Source of the DNA: Apricaphanius iberus
Taxonomy: Eukaryota > Chordata > Actinopteri > Cyprinodontiformes > Aphaniidae
Direction: 5' to 3'
Assembly (NCBI GenBank): GCA_028564705.1
Contig: JAPXFQ010002690.1
Location: forward strand, 278,501-342,500
Length of the DNA stretch: 64,000 nt
The position numbers and the translations under genes are program-made. Below the pieces are notes generated by a model. It ran no database searches, had not been told where the DNA came from, and saw only the letters and a list, made by a program, of their open reading frames with translations. This document shows positions 34,881 through 45,860 of the stretch, piece by piece (the first letter of the stretch is position 1; each line of letters opens with the position of its first letter).

Positions 34881-36267
34881 CATTCAACAAAAATATAAAC
34901 GCAACACCTTTGTTTCTGCTCCCATTTTTCATGAGATGGACTTAAAGATCTAAAATTCATTCCAGATACACAATATTACCATTTCTCTTGAACATTGTTC
35001 ACAAATCAGTCTAAATGTGTGATAGTGAGCACTTCTGCTTTGCTGAGATAATCCATCCCACCTCACAGGTGTGCCACATCAAGATGCTGATCTGACATGA
35101 TGATTAGTGCACCTAGTGTACCTTATACTGCCCACAATAAAAGGCCACCCTGGAATGTGCAGTTTTGTCTCACAGCAAAATGCCACAGATGCCACAAGCA
35201 TTGAGGGAATGTGTCTCGAAAGGCGTTTCAGAGAATATGGCAGTACATCCAACCGGCCTCACAACCGCAGACCACGTGTAACCACACCAGCCCAGGACCC
35301 CCACATCCAGCAGGTTCCCCTCCAAGATCGTCTGAGATCAGCCACTCAGACAGCTACTGAAACAATTGGTTTGCATAACCAAACAATGAATCTCGGTTTA
35401 CATTGTTCAGGGCAGATGGCAGACAGCGTGTGTTGCGTCGTTTGGGTGAGCGTTTTGCTGATGTCAATGTTGTGGATCCAGTGGCCCATGGTGGTGGTGG
35501 GGTTATGGTATGGGCAGGCATCTGTTATGGACGAAGAACACAGGTGCATTTTATTGCTGGCATTTTGAATGCACAGAGATACAGTGATGAGATCCTGAGG
35601 CCCATTGTTGTGCCATACATCCATGAACATCTTCTCATGTTTCAGCAAGATAATGCACGGCCCCATGATGCAAGGATCTGTACACAATTCTTGGAAGCTG
35701 AAAATGTCCGAGTTCTTGCATGGCCAGCATACTCACTGGACATGTCACCCATTCAGCATGTTTGGGATGTGCTTGACCGGCGTATACGACAGCGTCTACC
35801 AGTTCCCACTAATATCCAACAACTTCGCACAGCCATTGAAGAGGAATGGACCAACATTCCACAGGCCACAATTGACAGTCTGATAAACTCTATGCGAAGA
35901 AGATGTGTTGCACTGCATGAGGCAAATGTTGGTCCCACCAGATACTGACCGGTTCTGAGTCCCCAGACACCCAATAAAGCAAAGAACTACACATTCAATG
36001 GTGGCCTTTTATTGTGGGTAGTATAAGGTACACCTGTGCACTAATCATCATGTCAGATCAGCATCTTGATGTGGCACACCTGTGAGGTGGGATGGATTAT
36101 CTCAGCAAAGCAGAAGTGCTCACTATCACAGATTTAGACTGATTTGTGAACAATGTTTGAGAGAAAGGGTAATATTGTGTATCTGGAATGGATTTTAGAT
36201 CTTTAAGTCCATCTCATGAAAAATGGGAGCAGAAACAAAGGTGTTGCGTTTATATTTTTGTTGAGTG
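34881..36267 (+). mobile_element. Tc1-like transposon, 1387 bp, with ~280-bp inverted repeats
   Basis: Ends are 'cattcaacaaaaatataaac' and, reversed, 'cactcaacaaaaatataaac', with TA at 34879-34880 and 36268-36269. The inverted repeats extend from 34881 to about 35166 and from about 35985 to 36267, with only a handful of mismatches by eye. The element is better preserved than any other Tc1 copy here. Its transposase gene is nevertheless defective. Confidence 0.93.
35180..35948 (+). pseudogene. Tc1-like transposase with two deletions and a lost catalytic Glu
   Basis: The first ATG (35180) is followed by about ten codons and then a frame change. The DNA-binding region is reduced to its second half ('GSTSNRPHNRRPRVTTPAQD', 35242 on). 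After 'TIGLHNQ' (about 35378) the sequence jumps to 'RADGRQRVLRR' in the frame 35403-35948. This removes about 60 residues that include the first catalytic Asp. The second Asp is kept (codon 35649-35651, 'QQDNARPH'). The third position of the DD34E triad is codon 35754-35756, cag, giving Gln in 'MSPIQHVWD' where Glu is expected. The spacing of 34 residues is correct. The C-terminus is otherwise intact. Such enzymes cut and join DNA at TA sites. This one cannot. Confidence 0.88.
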
Positions 36268-36269
36268 TA

Positions 36270-36668
36270 GATTGGCTCAATTTTTACTTCCTCTCTCTAC
36301 TTTCTACTCCTTACATTTTGAAAACAGCCTCATTACTTCTGTTCTATTTAGTGTAGTCATTTTATTAAAAATAAACAAAACAAAAAATGTGCCTCCCTGA
36401 TAGAATTTGATTGCAGTTTTACAATAACTTTAAACATCTATCATTCTGATATCCTGGATCCATCGCATAGGCCTACTGCACAGACAGGGGTCACCTTAAC
36501 AGAATATTTTCCGTATTTGTCCGGTTATTTAGAATGGTGGCAGAAAAATCTGAAGGGGACTTGTCATTTTTGACAGATTACAATTTACACACCTGTCCTG
36601 CAGACGCACGGACAGTTTATACTTTATGTGGCGTAAATTGTAACTGAATTAATAAATTAATAGTTAAA
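36270..36668. other. No recognisable gene or element
   Basis: AT-rich spacer. Nothing identified. Confidence 0.4.
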
Positions 36669-36670
36669 AC

Positions 36671-36825
36671 CTCCGGGTACTCCGGCTTCCTCCCACAGTC
36701 CGAAAACATAACTGTCAGGTTAATTGATCTCTCCAAATTGTCCTTAGGTGTGAGTGTGTGCATGGTTGTTTGTCCTGTTTGTCTCTATGTGACCCTGTGA
36801 TGGACTGGCGACCTGTCCAGGGTGT
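36671..36825 (+). repeat. Rex3-like LINE 3' fragment, tail missing
   Basis: Contains 'ggcttcctcccacagtccga', 'tgtccttaggtgtgagtgtg' and 'gatggactggcgacctgtcc', as in the fragments at 25179 and 76. It stops at 'agggtgt', before the part that normally leads to the GATG tail. Beyond it starts a word shared with 47791-47811. Confidence 0.75.
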
Positions 36826-36846
36826 CCAACGCATCGGTTAGCAAGC

Positions 36847-38447
36847 ACTTCCCAAAGTGTTTCACACTACGTTCAGTCAATCACCCTTTAGTTTCACCTG
36901 ATTCACACTGATGGTGGTGAGCTACATTGCAGCCATACCTGCACTGGTTTCGAAATGGCAGTTGTCCAGTTACAGGATGAACTCCTACCTCCTAAGCCAC
37001 GGAAACATGCAAAAAGCTGGTTGGCAAATATAAAAAGTAGTTTGACTACTGTAACGCCAAATATGTCAATCCTATAAAAAAGTTTTGAGCTGCCAATATT
37101 AAAAATAAAATTAAGCGAAAACAGTTATTTTTTTTGTTTCTTTCAAAACATTTCTACAGTTCAGACTGATATATGACACTTAAAAGATGCATGTCGTATT
37201 TTCTGTCAGAAACAAACCTGTTTTTAATTTAAAAGGATTTTAAATTCAAATATACCTACAATGTTAAATATTCTGATTCTTAAATATATGGGATTATTTT
37301 GGTTTCTAAACTGCATCATAAAAATGTTGGACTACAGTACGTGTATTTGGTTATGTGTGGTGTAGCAAAACAAGGCCATTCATCCTGGGGACCATTCATG
37401 TAACAATTGTCACAGTTAATTCTGGAAATAGGAAAAGTATGAAGATATCAAGATGTATTGGAGCTACATGCATCCAAAGTAAAGAAAAGAAATATGAAGC
37501 AATTGTATGTTGAATGACGGTATGAACGTTACAATTTTTTTCTTCTGTCTCAGAATCTGCTGGGAGTCCATCCTTTGTAGTGATCACAAGGCTCAGGGAA
37601 TTGACGCAAAAGAATTACTGGTTGAGATCAGTCATGTTAACACGAGGATGAAAATACTTCAGATGTATAAAATAAATCTGAAGAGAGGGGAGAAAAAAAG
37701 TCCCTGCAGGAATAACTACAATTTATGCATGTACATTCTGTGCCTACACAAGAAGAACGTTTGGCTTCAGAATGAGGAGCTATATTCATGTTATTCAGTA
37801 AGGGGAAAGAAGCTTGGAAAAGCAGCTAATACCAAACACAGCTTGCTTCTTCTGATGTATACAAACCAGTGTTTGTTCTTTTAAGAACTTTCAATATCTT
37901 TTTCTGGAGAGATGAAAATGACAGATGAGAAGAAACTGTGCGTGAAATTTCGATTTCTTGCGTTTGCATCCTGTGGTAACTGATGTCTCTATCCTTCTGT
38001 CGAGCTGAACAGAATGATCTTTCTCTTCTGTGAACGGACCGATGCAGTTCCAACATGCTGGTTAAGCTGAAAAAAAAAATAGACAGTGCAGATGGTGCGT
38101 TACACACAAAAAACCCCACAAGGGCAATAGACAATCACCTGCCACACACAGTCTGGGTACATGCAAAGTTGGTTCCTTGCACAATCAGAACAATTACTGA
38201 TTGCTAATGACAAAAAAAAACTTATAAAATGTAGAATTTCCTGCTTGTCACAAAAAAGGCTTACTTAGTACAGATTTATATGGTTAACCCCTGACAAAAT
38301 TTTTGGTTGCTATGCAAATGATAAATCAAGCAAATATTGTCCCTGTAAAATATCACATTCATTGATATCAAGGTAGGCTTTTAGCATGAAAATTGGGAAA
38401 TTAGGCCTATTTAGAAGAACTCTTACAGATGTGTTTAACTGAGAGAG
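36847..38447. other. No confident gene or element
   Basis: AT-rich. At 37537-37560 a pyrimidine run ending 'tctgtctcag' precedes about 95 bp that read open in one frame (AGSPSFVVITRLRELTQKNY) before a TGA. This could be an exon but has no motif. Confidence 0.3.
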
Positions 38448-38600
38448 GAGGGAATAAAATAATCCGTTATTGTCCCACAAAGGGAAAATTCAGATATAAC
38501 AGCAGCAAAGTGACAGACATTATAAGCATTGGCTTCACACAAGTTTAAAATGATAAAAACTGAATTTATGAATGAAAAATAATATGAAAAATAAGGACAA
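38448..38600 (-). repeat. L2-type LINE 3' tail
   Basis: On the minus strand the sequence reads 'tgtcactttgctgctgttat', then 'aattttccctttgtgggaca', then 'ataacggattatttta'. The closing phrase is a typical 3' end of fish L2-type LINEs. No coding part remains. Confidence 0.55.
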
Positions 38601-39053
38601 AAATTAAAAAACTAGGGTACTTTGCAATTTAAAAAATATAATTGCATACTCAGATTAGAATGTGCAAATGAGTAAAATAATAAAAAAAAAAATTAACAAT
38701 ATGATTATTTCCTTGTATAGTTCTGTATTAAAGAGTCAAATTCAGGACCGACACCATTTCTGGTTTCAACAAAACAAAACTTGTTATAACGAGAATGTTT
38801 TTCTCATTAAACATTCTCTTTTTTTCTAATTAAAATGGAAAAAAAACGTTATGCTTTTAAAAACATGCGAAATATGACAAAAATATGTTCTAGTTTTAAA
38901 ATGAAAAATTCTAACAGTAAAACAAAATCTCTGAGGATGTTTAACTGTGTAAAAGACAGGGAGAGGGTCAGAGGGAGCTACTTTAGGCCTTTTTGATAAG
39001 TTTTAGTTTTTCAGTTGACTGTATTTTCTTATTTCTCATGAAAATGAGAAACA
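38601..39053. other. No recognisable gene or element
   Basis: Very AT-rich, with several A runs. Nothing identified. Confidence 0.4.
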
Positions 39054-39057
39054 TTAA

Positions 39058-39111
<54 letters not shown>
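39054..39111. repeat. (ATT)n microsatellite
   Basis: About 18 uninterrupted ATT units. Confidence 0.95.
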
Positions 39112-39289
39112 GTGATATAAAACTTGTCTCATTTAAGTTTAAAAGTTCTTGTTTTAACAAGATATGGATCCTAGATTAATTTCCCCGCTCTGACCCCTGG
39201 ATGGCAGCATTGTGTTTTTATCACAAGTTTTGGTAAGCGTTGAATGTACATCACCTGGCATTTGGCTGATTAAAGACTGTAAGCAGTTT

Positions 39290-39430
39290 CAGGAGTGTTC
39301 ACAACAGAACCCTAAAAGGGTACCATCACCACAGTCAAAATTGGTGGTGGCAACATCATTCTGTGGGACCAGAAAACCTCAAACTTAACAACGAATGGAT
39401 TCATAGCCCATAAGCGCAGTTCTTAATGCC
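39290..39430 (+). repeat. Possible Tc1 transposase trace
   Basis: 'acagtcaaaattggtggtgg' followed by 'caacatcattctgtggg' matches the Tc1 'TVKxGGGNIxLWG' turn when translated. No ends are visible. A small remnant. Confidence 0.4.
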
Positions 39431-40095
39431 ACACTGCAGCACACCTAAACACAAATATGAGGATCATATCTGTTTTAACGAAGAGTAGTTGTGTGTTTTG
39501 AATAAGTGAAAAACAGAGGTCACAGTGTATATTCTTGTCTATGGTGTTGGTGGGATTTTGAAGTTTTTCTTTACAAATCTATGAGGTCTTAAGCCTAATT
39601 CTCGGTCTACATTAGAACGGACAACGCCATTATGCAGGTTTTTGGCACTACAATGACCACAACACAACAATGATCACAAAACAAAAACTTCAAGTTAAAA
39701 ATAAAAACAAATTATTACAGAAATTATTACAGAGTTTCCAAATTTGAAGTATTGGGTCATGGTATCAGTTAACTTTAACCAATACAGATGCAAGTACATT
39801 AGACATTATTGGGGCCAATACCCGATACCAGTATCTGTATCTGTGCATCCAGGGGCGCTGCTAAGAATGTTGGGCACCATGACAAGAATCTTGGCAGGGC
39901 CCCCAACACAGCTGAGATTTTTTTCATATTAATTTACATAAAATTATGCACTTTATGTTATTTTTACCATCATTCTCATATATTTAAGTCAATCAGAATT
40001 TATGTGAATCATACTGTATATATCTGCTTCTGTACTGCTAGACCACCTTAAATTCATTCTTTTGTGATTACACTAGCGATGTAAGTGGATTACAA
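39431..40095. other. No recognisable gene or element
   Basis: AT-rich. Nothing identified. Confidence 0.4.
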
Positions 40096-40099
40096 ATTA

Positions 40100-40740
40100 T
40101 TTACTCTTATTTTTGCAAATTGTTTGAAAAGTGGTATTGGACAGATGGTAAAACACAATCAGGATTTATAAAAGATAGGTCTATACATAATAAAATCAGA
40201 TTAGTCCTTAATTTAGTATATTATAATTCTTTGATTGAAGATAAGGGATTCATTTTAATTTTTGGATCTTTACGTAGCACTTCATTCTGTTGAACATACA
40301 TTTATTATAAAAACGTCAGAATATTTTGGATTCTTTACAGAGTTTATTAAAGCGATACATATAATGTATAAGGATATTAATAGCTCGGTTTCTCTCCCCC
40401 AAGGAACACCTAAAGGATTCACTATCAATCGTGGAATCCGGCAGGGCTGTCCCTTTTCTCCCTAATTATTTATTTTAGCTGCTGAGTTATTAGCTATATC
40501 TAAAAAAAAAAAGTCCAGATCCCTTTGCTAATAATAACAACATTTTAATATTTTCTAAAGCATTGGGATTCTATTTACATTTAAAAAATGTGAGCTTATG
40601 TCAATACATGATATGGAGCAAACTGACTTACATGGGATTCCAGTTAAAATGAGGTCAAATCTTTGGGAATGATTATAACTAAAGATACTAAAACCAGAGA
40701 AGACTTAAATATTTTACCTGTAATAAAAGAGTAAATCTAT
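40100..40740 (+). pseudogene. L1-type LINE reverse transcriptase fragment
   Basis: Reading through stops and shifts gives, in order, 'SGFIKDRSIHNKIRLVLNLV' (40158 on), a motif A region 'DLYVALHSVEH' (40264 on), a middle part 'FIKAIHIMYKDINSSVSL', and 'RGIRQGCPFSP' (motif B, 40430-40465) followed by 'LFILAAELLAI' past a stop. The order and wording are those of L1/Tx1-type ORF2 proteins. In motif A the usual F-D pair after A reads L-H, so the second acidic position is lost. An old fragment, distinct from the two other LINE lineages in the window. Confidence 0.75.
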
Positions 40741-41299
40741 ACTCCGGGTTGCAGGCAACTCCTTGCAGGAAGAAGCTCTGATAGAAATCCTCTGCCAGCT
40801 ACTGTACAAACTACTTTGAGCTGTTTGGGAGGTTTCAGTGCATCTCTTGAAGGTGATGTGGAATTGTGTTACTATACAATCCCCTATGTTGTCAAATACA
40901 TTATGATCCATCTCTGCCAACCATCGTTCACAGAATACTTTCATATTATCTGATCCAGAATGTTTGCAAACTAAATTGAAACAGCGCAAAATCCTTTGTA
41001 GAAATGATCATATTATTCACATTATAAATATTCAAAATAGTTTTATTAAAATTAACATAGTTAAATTTAGGAAAAGTCAGGGACCAACAAGGCTTCATTC
41101 CTTAATTTGACAAAGTTATTTCATATGCATATTTCAAAAGGTTCAAAATGACTGTGTTAAACATTCTAATGTAAAGTGTATTTGACTGTTCAGAATGATC
41201 AAGACCTCATTTTGACAGAGGCAAAGTCAGCTGATAGTCAATATAACATCTTATGTTTGACTGCATTTATAAGTTAACAGAGAAAAAAGGGGGGTTCTT
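40741..41299. other. No recognisable gene or element
   Basis: AT-rich. A 91-codon minus-strand frame (40714-40989) overlaps the L1 fragment and has no motif. Confidence 0.35.
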
Positions 41300-41309
41300 G
41301 AGCTAACCA

Positions 41310-41826
41310 ATGGCCGCTGGCTGCTCTGCTTTGTGACCGCATACCATGGAGGCGCCATTGCTCCTCCATTGCTGTAGTACCTCCATTTGGCTGCTAGGCC
41401 CCCATTGAAAAGCATTGGACTTTAGACACGTTAAAAACAACTTTAATGCCTGGTGCCCAGTTTTTTTAAACTTTCTATGGCTACATATTCTTCCTGAGAT
41501 AACGCTGGGCTCATAAAAAACCTGGGCACCAGGCTGGTTTTCGTAAGATAATTTTTTGAAATCTTACATAATTAATGAGGGGGCCGAGCCAAATTTAGCA
41601 TCAGAGCTAAAGGAGCAGAATGGGCGTGATTACGACCGAACTACACGCCCATACACGCCCCACGAGGACAGAGTCTACAGTGAAGATCCCGCCCCTATGC
41701 CCTTTTTAGGAAATGCTTCGTCAGAGCTGGGGAGGAGGAGTCTGTGAATCCGTCATGAATCCCCCCATGAAAGTGTGTCCTTCTGGTAAACGGGTAGGAG
41801 TGAGGAGGCGCTTTCTATTCTTTTTT
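41310..41826 (-). repeat. Unclassified repeat, short copy (inverted partner at 58157-58890)
   Basis: On the minus strand this matches 58160-58880 over its whole length: 'gcgcctcctcactcct', 'agactcctcctccccagctc', 'gggcggatcttcact'-type, 'cccctcattaattatg', 'ctggtgcc', 'aaagtccaatgcttttcaat' and 'aatggaggagcaatgg'. Relative to the partner it lacks 172 bp (58416-58587), with the flanks joined cleanly. No target duplication was identified. Possibly the truncated form of a TTAA or hAT-type DNA element. Confidence 0.75.
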
Positions 41827-41829
41827 ACA

Positions 41830-44360
41830 TTCTATGGAGCTAACGTGGAGAAATTTGAGCAAAGCTACTGTATCCCATCACCATGATGTGAAGATCTACA
41901 GAGCTACTGCGCTAATGAGTTAGCACCAATGTAAGTCAAAAAACATCACTTTAACTGAATAATGCGCACTTCAATGCATCGGTAACTCACTACGAAATGT
42001 GCTGAAACCATATATTAAACCAATACGCATAAACAACCATAAACACAGTGGTTTTATACTCTTTGCATCTCGACATAGGGGCTGCTGGCTATCAGCAAGA
42101 CCGAGCCGACAGCCGAAGCAGATGTGGGAATCTCAATGGAGCTTCTAAACAAGTTTACAAGTACAGTCAAAAGAACAAAACATCAAACCAACAGCGTGTC
42201 AGTTGGTAAACCATCAAACAATTTTCCTGGCACTATATCACATCATCATGCCCAAAGAACCCAGGAGCAAGCATTTATTACTTACCAATCCAGTAGCAAA
42301 GTGGCTAGTTCAGCATCCATACATCCTCCTGTATCTCACAGTGGCTGACACGCAAAACTGAAAAGTTTTAACACTAATCCTACTATGACCTAAATTGAGC
42401 AACAGTTTGACAGGAAAGATCTTCCACAGCAGTGAAGGGAAGGAATCGTTCAAGTAGGCGAAGCGTGCTGTACACATTTCGCATGTGCCCCTGCCACTCT
42501 CAGACGAGACCATTCAGTAAGGAAGAGGGGTAAAAAGATATTATTATTCATAATTCGATGATTTTTTTATATCGAATCCCAACCATATATCATTTTCTTA
42601 TTTTAACAGATCAAATGAAATATTTCATTAAAAAAACTTACACAAGACAATACATATTGATAGCCCTCAAAGGGCCCCCTGTCTGTGCCGGGCCTTCAGA
42701 ATTGTCCTAACCCCCCCCCCAACTGTATAAAGAACGAAGGAAAAAAAGCTGTGAAGGTTTTGACTGAACCAAGTTTAAATCATTAAAGGAGCAGTTTGTG
42801 TAAAATAAATGTGTCAACATTAAGAGCCGGACCAGAACAGATAAACTGGAGCCAATTACCCCTAACTTTGAAAATGATTTCAAATACAACTCATAGTGAT
42901 GGTGCTATCTTTTAGCTTTCATGCAGCCATGGTCTATGCGTTATTATTGCCTATCAACATTCCTCCAACTCTTTTTATTTCATTTACCCCTGTTAGTACT
43001 TAGCCGTTTTTCCTCTGAGGGAGTAGGGTCCAAAGGAGCTTGCTGAGCATACATCCCTAACAGAATCCCTTTTCAAATTAAATTTAAATGACCCCCTCAG
43101 CTCATAACCAAAGGCTCTCATGACAACTTAATTCATAATTCAGTGCTGAGCCAGGGCCTTGAGGCCTGTAATGATGGCCTAAATGGAAGAGGGATGCTGC
43201 TAAATGGGTTGTTTGTTTGCACCTACAACCTCTTTATAGGCCATAAGTCCACAGCTCAGCACAGTGGTGGTGAGGTGGAGGGAGAAGTCAATTTGCTGAC
43301 CACCTGCTTTCGTGTCTCGGGTCGCCGTTTGTAGCTTTTCCATGCGGACGATCGGGGAAGTTCTGAGAGTTTTTAAAGAGCTTCCAAAAACACTCAACAG
43401 GTCAGAGAATTGGTTAATGATTAAAACCATTTAAAAACCAAGAAAAGAGCTTTAACCGGGATCATTTTATTAATGTGACTAACCTTTATATTCTTCATCA
43501 AAAAGAGGAAAATAAAAACAAAATTTAAGTTATTAGAAAATGTTATACATTGTTGTAATTATCTACTTTTAAGAAAAGCCATGCTGATACTACATGATAC
43601 CGCCAGCAGTGGGAAATGAAATTTTTTCTACATTAACCATGTAACTGAGTTAACTCATGTATTATTTGTCATACCAATAGATAGCCTAAGCTAGTATTAC
43701 AGTTACAGACAAATTTTCTGCTGTCGATGTTTCCATACCAGTAACTTAATACCAAAAACAAGGGGGGGGTAAAATGTATATATATAACACATGTAAAAGA
43801 TGAATAATTCATTGACAATGAGGATTAGTTGAGGTGAAATGATTCTGTATTTTACAGATTGTGTGCCTGAAACTATCAGAACATGGTAAAAATACTACTT
43901 TATGTAGATGTATGCCAATATGTGCTGGATATTTTCCTGTAATTATTATCTTTTTATTTTTTTTGAAGTCAGCAGGCTTATGAAACCAATTCTTTTTTTT
44001 CCTTTTCTGGTCTTCTAACTGGAGCATCCCACAGCATGTTGGTAAGCTTGAAATACATTTTTGTTTCCAGCCAGTAGTACATCTCATCTAGATTGATTTT
44101 GAAAATGTCTCCATAAAAAATCCAAAAAACTAAATGTTAAAGAAAGATTAAAATCTATATTTCTTGACAGTTATCTAATGGAAGCTATCATGCTTCCCTA
44201 AATGATCTCCTGGTCGGGTCCCAAGCCCTAAATGCTAAACCAGACTGATAGACACGGAACCAGTACCAACAAGAAAGCCTGATTGGAAAAGACACGCCTA
44301 ATCCATTTGATAACATTTCGGTTGCGTAATTGTTTTTGCTTAGCATACTTTTTAATACAT
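41830..44360. other. No recognisable gene or element
   Basis: Mixed sequence with C-run 42711-42720 and a short G run near 43762. Open frames up to 92 codons lack motifs. Confidence 0.4.
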
Positions 44361-44363
44361 TAA

Positions 44364-44477
44364 TCTCTTGTGATGGACTGACGACCTGTCCAGGGTATAC
44401 CCCACATCTCGCCCGATGGTTCCTGGAGATATGCACCAACGCCCACACAACTCGATAGAGGATATAAATGATGGAAT
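44364..44477 (+). repeat. Rex3-like LINE 3' fragment with degenerate tail
   Basis: 'gatggactgacgacctgtcc', 'catctcgcccgatgg', 'ctggagatatgcacc' and a worn 'gaggatataaatgatggaat' tail correspond to 25240-25365. Confidence 0.65.
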
Positions 44478-44532
44478 GCTTGGGATACATTAATCTTTCA
44501 GTTTCCAGCATGTTTATTTTTTTAAACATGAA

Positions 44533-44850
44533 AAGGGGTGACAGTGGTACTTGAGTTAGAGGAGTTTTGTCGGTTCGAAACCCACCGTCCGTTGCAGTTG
44601 TTGTGTCCTAGGGAAATACACTTCACATACCTTGCCTACTGGTGTCGGTCAGAGGCCACGGTAGCGCCTGTATTCGGCAACCTTGCTTCTGCCTCTGTGC
44701 CCCAGGGCAGCTGTAGTAACAATGTAGCTTATCATTACCAATGTGTGAATATGTGCATGAATGGATGAATGATTGAATATAGTGTAAATGCGCTTTGGAG
44801 TCCTAAGTAGATAAAGCACTATGCAAGTACAAGCCATTTACCATTTGACT
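44533..44850 (+). repeat. SINE-like, tRNA-derived repeat
   Basis: The head has 'ggtacttgagttagagg' followed 20 bases later by 'ggttcgaaacc', placed like the A and B boxes of an RNA polymerase III promoter from a tRNA. The body has 'tgccccagggcagctgtagt' and 'tgcgctttggagtc', and the end has 'aagcactatgcaagtacaag'. This type is common in fish. The B box differs by one base from the usual GGTTCGAnnCC. Confidence 0.6.
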
Positions 44851-45181
44851 ATTTATCTTTATGCATTTACAATACAGACCAGAACCAGAAGAGAAAAACC
44901 ACAAAAAGAGCTAACTCCTGTGCCAGATGCAACAGCTGGTGCCTCCCTGGAGAGACAAATATGTATGATGCCCAGGTCAAAGAGATATTCTGTCTTATCA
45001 GTTTATCAAATGCTGTTTTCTGGCATCAGAATCTGCTGGACATCAAAAGCCCTTCTCTTTTGAATTCTCCGTTTCCTTTCTCTACAACATCCATAGACTC
45101 GTGTCAGTTATGAAGAATGATAAATTATCCTTCAAAGCATTTATTACATTGTTTGAAGCTTTTACATTATTGTTTGTAAGC

Positions 45182-45184
<3 letters not shown>

Positions 45185-45258
<74 letters not shown>
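45185..45258. repeat. (GA)n microsatellite
   Basis: About 37 GA units with one 'gagacaga' interruption near 45228. Confidence 0.95.
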
Positions 45259-45261
<3 letters not shown>

Positions 45262-45319
45262 TTAGCTCAATTATTGCCACATTGGTTGAAGTGCATTTGT
45301 AATCAATTTGAATTGGCCA

Positions 45320-45860
45320 TCCTAACATTTTTTGATATGAACTGTTCTACTTTAGCTCTGGCTGTACATTTAGCATTGTTGCCCTGCTGAACAACAACGA
45401 AGGGAACACTTGGCCTTAAGCCTTATTTTCTTAAACAGGTTTCTCAAACTTCAGTCCAAGAGATGGTGGTGTCTTGCAACTTTGACATAAGTTTCTACCT
45501 TAACACACCCTAATCAATACGGGAATTGGCTGGACTTTAAATAACCAGGGATCCATCTAAAGGCTCTGGGACTCTGACCCTGAAGGAATGGAGCTTTAAA
45601 CCACTGCTGTCCCCAGATTATCCATTGTGTAGCTCCATTCAACTTCCCATCAGCTCTTACCAGTTTCCCTCTTGCTGCTGAAGCAAAGCTTCCCCACAGT
45701 GTGATGCTTCCACCACCATGTTTGACAGTCAGTGTTGTGTGTTTAGATGTGATGCATATATTAATTCTTCTGCCACATCCAGTCTTTTGCATTTAGGTCA
45801 AGAAGTTCTGGTCTCATCTACCCGGATCACCTTTTCTGTGTTGGATCATTGATGCTCAAA
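45320..45860 (-). pseudogene. Tc1-like fossil, central transposase part
   Basis: The minus-strand frame 45514-45792 includes 'RRINICITSKHTTLTVKHGGGSITLWGSF', which carries the 'VKHGGGSIxLWG' turn between the first and second catalytic Asp of Tc1 transposases. The regions before and after follow in the right order but with stops. The catalytic Asp and Glu codons are not preserved in one frame. No inverted repeats seen. Confidence 0.7.

Noticed and set aside
34628..34945. 105-codon plus-strand frame
   Set aside because: It runs from AT-rich spacer into the inverted repeat of the Tc1 element and has no motif.
44533..44620. Functional tRNA gene
   Set aside because: Promoter-box-like words are present but no cloverleaf can be folded and the body continues as a repeat, so it is SINE-like.
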